Positions 35,343-37,673 of a stretch of 37,673 nucleotides of DNA are shown here, one piece after another. The notes under the pieces are model-generated. The model was not told the origin of the DNA, ran no database searches, and saw only the letters and a program-made list of their open reading frames with translations. The stretch is from NCBI GenBank assembly GCA_047630355.1, contig JBLHXN010000022.1, positions 1 through 37,673 on the forward strand, in the 5' to 3' direction. The position numbers and the translations under genes were made by a program. The first letter of the stretch is position 1. Every line of letters begins with the position of its first letter. This DNA comes from JANQUM01 sp047630355. Lineage in GTDB: Bacteria > Bacteroidota > Bacteroidia > Cytophagales > Spirosomataceae.

Positions 35343-36267
35343 GATAAAACGTTCGTTGTTAATTACAAATGCCTTTGTGTTGCGTACGCAGCACGAGCAA
35401 TTAATCCTGCAAGACCCCGTCACCAATGTGCAACGTCCCGTACCGATTGAGGACATTGGCACTATTGTGCTTGACCACCACGGAATCAGGATTACCCAAC
35501 CCGCCGTTAATAAATTATTGGCGAATAATGTGTCCTTGATTTATTGTGACGATCACTCGCACATGCCATCGGGTTTGCTGCTGCCGTTAGAAAGCAATAC
35601 GATCCAGTCAGAACGCTTTCGGTTTCAAATGGAGGCTTCCGCCGTTTTAAAAAAACGGTTATGGCAACAGACGATTAAAAGCAAAATTGAAAATCAGGGA
35701 AAAGTTTACGAAGTGACGCACCTCACCGCATCTAACTTTCTGCAACGTAGGATAAAAAGCGTAAAAAGTGGTGATACCGATAATCAGGAAGGGCAAGCTG
35801 CTCGGCATTATTGGGCAAACTTATTCTCTCCTGAAAACTTCACCCGTGACCGTTTCGGTGAACCGCCCAATAATTACCTCAACTACGGTTACGCCATTCT
35901 CCGTGCCGCTACCGCTCGTGCCATCAGCGGGTCAGGTTTGTTGCCAACTTTGGGTATTCATCACCATAACCGCTACAACGCTTTTTGCCTCGCCGATGAC
36001 CTCATGGAACCCTACCGCCCGTGGGTTGATTATTTGGTTTGGCAAAAAATGAAATCTAAAAATATCTTTGAAGAACTAACCGTAGAAGACAAAGCCGACT
36101 TTATCCGGTTACTAAACGCTGATGTGTTCATCAATAATCAACGTAAGCCACTTGCTTTGGCACTTACAACGACTTCGGTTTCTTTGGTAAAAAGTTTTGC
36201 TGAATCTACGCCGCAATTGATTTATCCCGAATTCCAAAAGTGCGATGCTGACAAAATACAATCCTAA
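35341..36267 (+). CDS. cas1: Cas1 spacer integrase (type II-C)
   Basis: 308 residues from ATG 35341 (MIKRSLLITN, the usual type II Cas1 start); an upstream TTG would add 13 residues encoded inside the hairpin. Integrates new spacers together with Cas2. Metal-site residues are visible: E150 in NQEGQAARHYW, histidines 207-209 in LGIHHHNRYNAF, and D220/E223 in LADDLMEPYRP. Length and motifs are normal, so adaptation looks intact although cas9 is frameshifted. It overlaps cas2 by 23 bases. Confidence 0.96.
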   Translation: MIKRSLLITNAFVLRTQHEQLILQDPVTNVQRPVPIEDIGTIVLDHHGIRITQPAVNKLLANNVSLIYCDDHSHMPSGLLLPLESNTIQSERFRFQMEASAVLKKRLWQQTIKSKIENQGKVYEVTHLTASNFLQRRIKSVKSGDTDNQEGQAARHYWANLFSPENFTRDRFGEPPNNYLNYGYAILRAATARAISGSGLLPTLGIHHHNRYNAFCLADDLMEPYRPWVDYLVWQKMKSKNIFEELTVEDKADFIRLLNADVFINNQRKPLALALTTTSVSLVKSFAESTPQLIYPEFQKCDADKIQS

Positions 36268-36607
36268 AACCGATATAACACGCTTCTCGGCGTACCGTAG
36301 TATGTGGCTATTCGTATTTTTTGATCTACCAACCGAAACGAAGAAAGACCGGAAGAACTACACAAAGTTCAGAAAAGGCTTACTGAAAGACGGCTTCACG
36401 ATGCAGCAATATTCGGTGTATATCCGACATTGTGCCAGCGGCGAGAACGGCGAAATGCACATAAACCGAGTTAAGAGTTTTATTCCCGAAAAAGGGAATG
36501 TAATTGTACTACAAGTAACCGATAGACAATTTAGTAATATGATTCAATATTTTGGAAAACTCTCTGTGGGTTCTCATTCAGACGGTTTTCAACTCGAAAT
36601 TTTCTGA
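36245..36607 (+). CDS. cas2: Cas2 (type II-C)
   Basis: 120 residues. Core SMWLFVFFDLPTETKKDRKN with the conserved Asp at the end of strand 1, LLKDGFTMQQYSVYIRHCAS and KGNVIVLQVTDRQFSNMIQY. The ATG at 36245 overlaps cas1 by 23 bases, giving the N-terminal ITRFSAYRSMW extension usual in Bacteroidota Cas2; an ATG at 36302 is possible but would cut this. Structural partner of Cas1 in spacer integration. It is the last cas gene: no csn2 or cas4 follows. Confidence 0.95.
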   Translation: MLTKYNPKTDITRFSAYRSMWLFVFFDLPTETKKDRKNYTKFRKGLLKDGFTMQQYSVYIRHCASGENGEMHINRVKSFIPEKGNVIVLQVTDRQFSNMIQYFGKLSVGSHSDGFQLEIF

Positions 36608-36630
36608 ACCAAACAATTTTATCATAAAAA

Positions 36631-36660
36631 AGCCGCAGTACTGTTAAGAGTACTGCGGCT
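36631..36660 (-). terminator. Terminator of the leftward CRISPR array transcript
   Basis: A perfect 12-bp stem (AGCCGCAGTACT / AGTACTGCGGCT) with loop GTTAAG. On the minus strand it is followed by TTTTTTATGAT, a good U-tract; on the plus strand it is followed by AAATAGG. It would stop array transcription before cas2 and may weakly terminate the cas mRNA too. Confidence 0.85.
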
Positions 36661-36729
36661 AAATAGGAGATTTTCAAAGCGGACAATTAGAGTCAACTCC
36701 TTGATTATCAAAAAGGTAGAAAGGGGTAT
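36661..36729. other. Flank between terminator and first repeat (possible trailer or leader)
   Basis: 69 bases without a gene or recognised promoter. If spacers are added on the cas2 side, as the uniform repeats here would suggest, this is the integration leader; if on the transcription-start side, it is the trailer. The sequence does not decide. Confidence 0.4.
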
Positions 36730-37673
36730 AATGTAACAATCTCCAATTTGTAATCAATTCACAACGAGAAGTACCGAACGTTCCGTCGGGGAACAAATGT
36801 AACAATCTCCAATTTGTAATCAATTCACAACTACATGTACGACGCTGAGCATCCGTTCAGAAATGTAACAATCTCCAATTTGTAATCAATTCACAACACT
36901 CTTATTTGAATTAATAATTGGTCTTTGAATGTAACAATCTCCAATTTGTAATCAATTCACAACACCCGAATTTGGATTAATAATTGGTCTTCGAATGTAA
37001 CAATCTCCAATTTGTAATCAATTCACAACTGGGCTGCTGCTGCTGCGGGTAACTCTCAAAATGTAACAATCTCCAATTTGTAATCAATTCACAACAAAGA
37101 TACTGACATATTGACAAAGATACTGAATGTAACAATCTCCAATTTGTAATCAATTCACAACAACCGATTCGTTGTCCGGCTTTTTGCCGCTAATGTAACA
37201 ATCTCCAATTTGTAATCAATTCACAACACATGGAGTGCCGAAAACGTTTTTGAGTACAATGTAACAATCTCCAATTTGTAATCAATTCACAACTGCTCGG
37301 CATACCAGTCATTTAGAGGGGCGGAATGTAACAATCTCCAACCGAAGGGTCGGCCCCGTTATAATCAATTCACAACCGTATAGACAACACCGTTCCTCGG
37401 AAGAAGAATGTAACAATCTCCAATCGGGATGCGTAATCTTGTAATCAATTCACAACTATATGGCACCAGCCGTACAAAATTCTATCAATGTAACAATCTC
37501 CAATCGGGATGCGTAATCTTGTAATCAATTCACAACAGAAGTGGAGAATTACAGACAACACGAACGAATGTAACAATCTCCAACCGAAGGGTCGGCCCCG
37601 TTGTAATCAATTCACAACAACATTAGAAAAATAAGCTTCGATAACTTCAATGTAATAATCTCCAATCGGGATG
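36730..37673 (-). CRISPR. Type II-C CRISPR array, 14 repeats visible (last one cut), two repeat lengths
   Basis: Repeats 1-9 (36730-37293) are identical 36-mers: on the plus strand AATGTAACAATCTCCAA, then TTTG, then TAATCAATTCACAAC. The minus strand starts GTTGTG and ends TTACATT, the II-C orientation, so crRNAs are read leftward. Spacers are 30 bp (spacer 9 is 31 bp). Repeats 10-13 are 52, 50, 50 and 52 bp because 20 or 18 bases replace the central TTTG; repeat 14 (from 37649) is cut by the window edge, begins the same way as repeats 11 and 12 and has one C-to-T change. Repeat starts: 36730, 36796, 36862, 36928, 36994, 37060, 37126, 37192, 37258, 37325, 37407, 37487, 37567, 37649. The array goes on beyond the window. 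Confidence 0.97.
37325..37673 (-). repeat. Insert-bearing repeats 10-14 (types A B B A B)
   Basis: Type A (37325-37376, 37567-37618) carries CCGAAGGGTCGGCCCCGTTG between the two repeat halves (last base A in repeat 10). Type B (37407-37456, 37487-37536, and the cut copy at 37649) carries TCGGGATGCGTAATCTTG. Flanking halves are unchanged. With neighbouring repeat bases both can fold as hairpins: type A CAAC..GGG-TCGG-CCC..GTTG, type B CAA..GAT-GCGTA-ATC..TTG. The spacers between them keep the 30-bp length, so these are functional-looking units and not decay. Confidence 0.95.

Noticed and set aside
36608..36729. A fourth adaptation gene (csn2 or cas4) between cas2 and the array
   Set aside because: Only a terminator hairpin and 69 non-coding bases are present.
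37030..37059. CTG-rich tract in spacer 5 as a microsatellite
   Set aside because: Four CTG units within a 30-bp spacer are easily explained by a coding target with a leucine or alanine run.
36730..37293. Promoters inside each repeat, as in Neisseria II-C arrays
   Set aside because: No TAnnTTTG element lies in either strand of the 36-bp repeat or across repeat-spacer junctions; TTACATT at the repeat end only faintly resembles a -10 box of other phyla.

Overview
The window comes from a member of the Bacteroidota, most likely a Cytophagales-type marine or soil heterotroph. The signs are an AT-rich, loosely packed layout, frequent TTG starts with A-rich rather than Shine-Dalgarno leaders, promoters of the TAnnTTTG type, several lipobox signal peptides, and families common in this phylum (DUF4097, DUF1080, DUF885, 7TM sensor kinases, YitT, GntP, sulfatase). 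The genus cannot be fixed from sequence reading alone.

Region by region. 1-1643 (minus) is the N-terminal part of a secreted sulfatase that runs into a rhamnosidase-type domain and is cut by the window edge. 1859-2962 is a lone nuoH. 3009-3911 is an HPr-kinase-like P-loop gene broken by an in-frame stop. 3995-6209 is an ECF sigma / membrane anti-sigma-like / DUF4097 operon. 6261-8345 (minus) holds a KtrA-type K+ regulator and a secreted M24 peptidase. 8480-13547 is a signalling operon of two paralogous histidine kinases, a stand-alone receiver and a receiver-adenylate cyclase. 13544-19905 (minus) holds an HD hydrolase, a YitT protein, a DUF1080 lipoprotein, a Uma2 protein, an AAA ATPase, a MOSC protein and a GntP gluconate permease. 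20194-31922 is mixed metabolism: a paraoxonase-like lactonase, MBL hydrolase, a decayed beta-lactamase-like gene, histone-deacetylase-fold hydrolase, DUF885 peptidase, CysE, MFS transporter and patatin. The two Bacteroidota GC-rich interspersed motifs seen (23386-23425 and 28175-28230) both lie here.

32022-37673 is a type II-C CRISPR-Cas locus: a divergent tracrRNA with its own promoter and terminator, cas9, cas1, cas2 and an array that runs out of the window. There is no csn2 or cas4. A perfect terminator between cas2 and the array, and the repeat polarity, both say that the array is transcribed leftward, against the cas genes.

The most unusual signal is in the array. Repeats 1-9 are a uniform 36 bp. 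Repeats 10-14 carry an extra 14-16 bp in the same internal position, in two unrelated versions (A and B, in the order A B B A B). Both halves of the repeat stay intact around the insert and each insert can fold as a small hairpin. The insertion point coincides with the part of the repeat that does not pair with the tracrRNA anti-repeat, so crRNAs from this part of the array would carry a natural hairpin at the bulge of the guide scaffold. In addition, cas9 is broken by a one-base frameshift in a 7-A run just before its PAM-interacting domain, and spacers 3 and 4 are near-duplicates (25 of 30 bases). The combination of a damaged effector, intact adaptation genes and two repeat lengths in one array merits follow-up.
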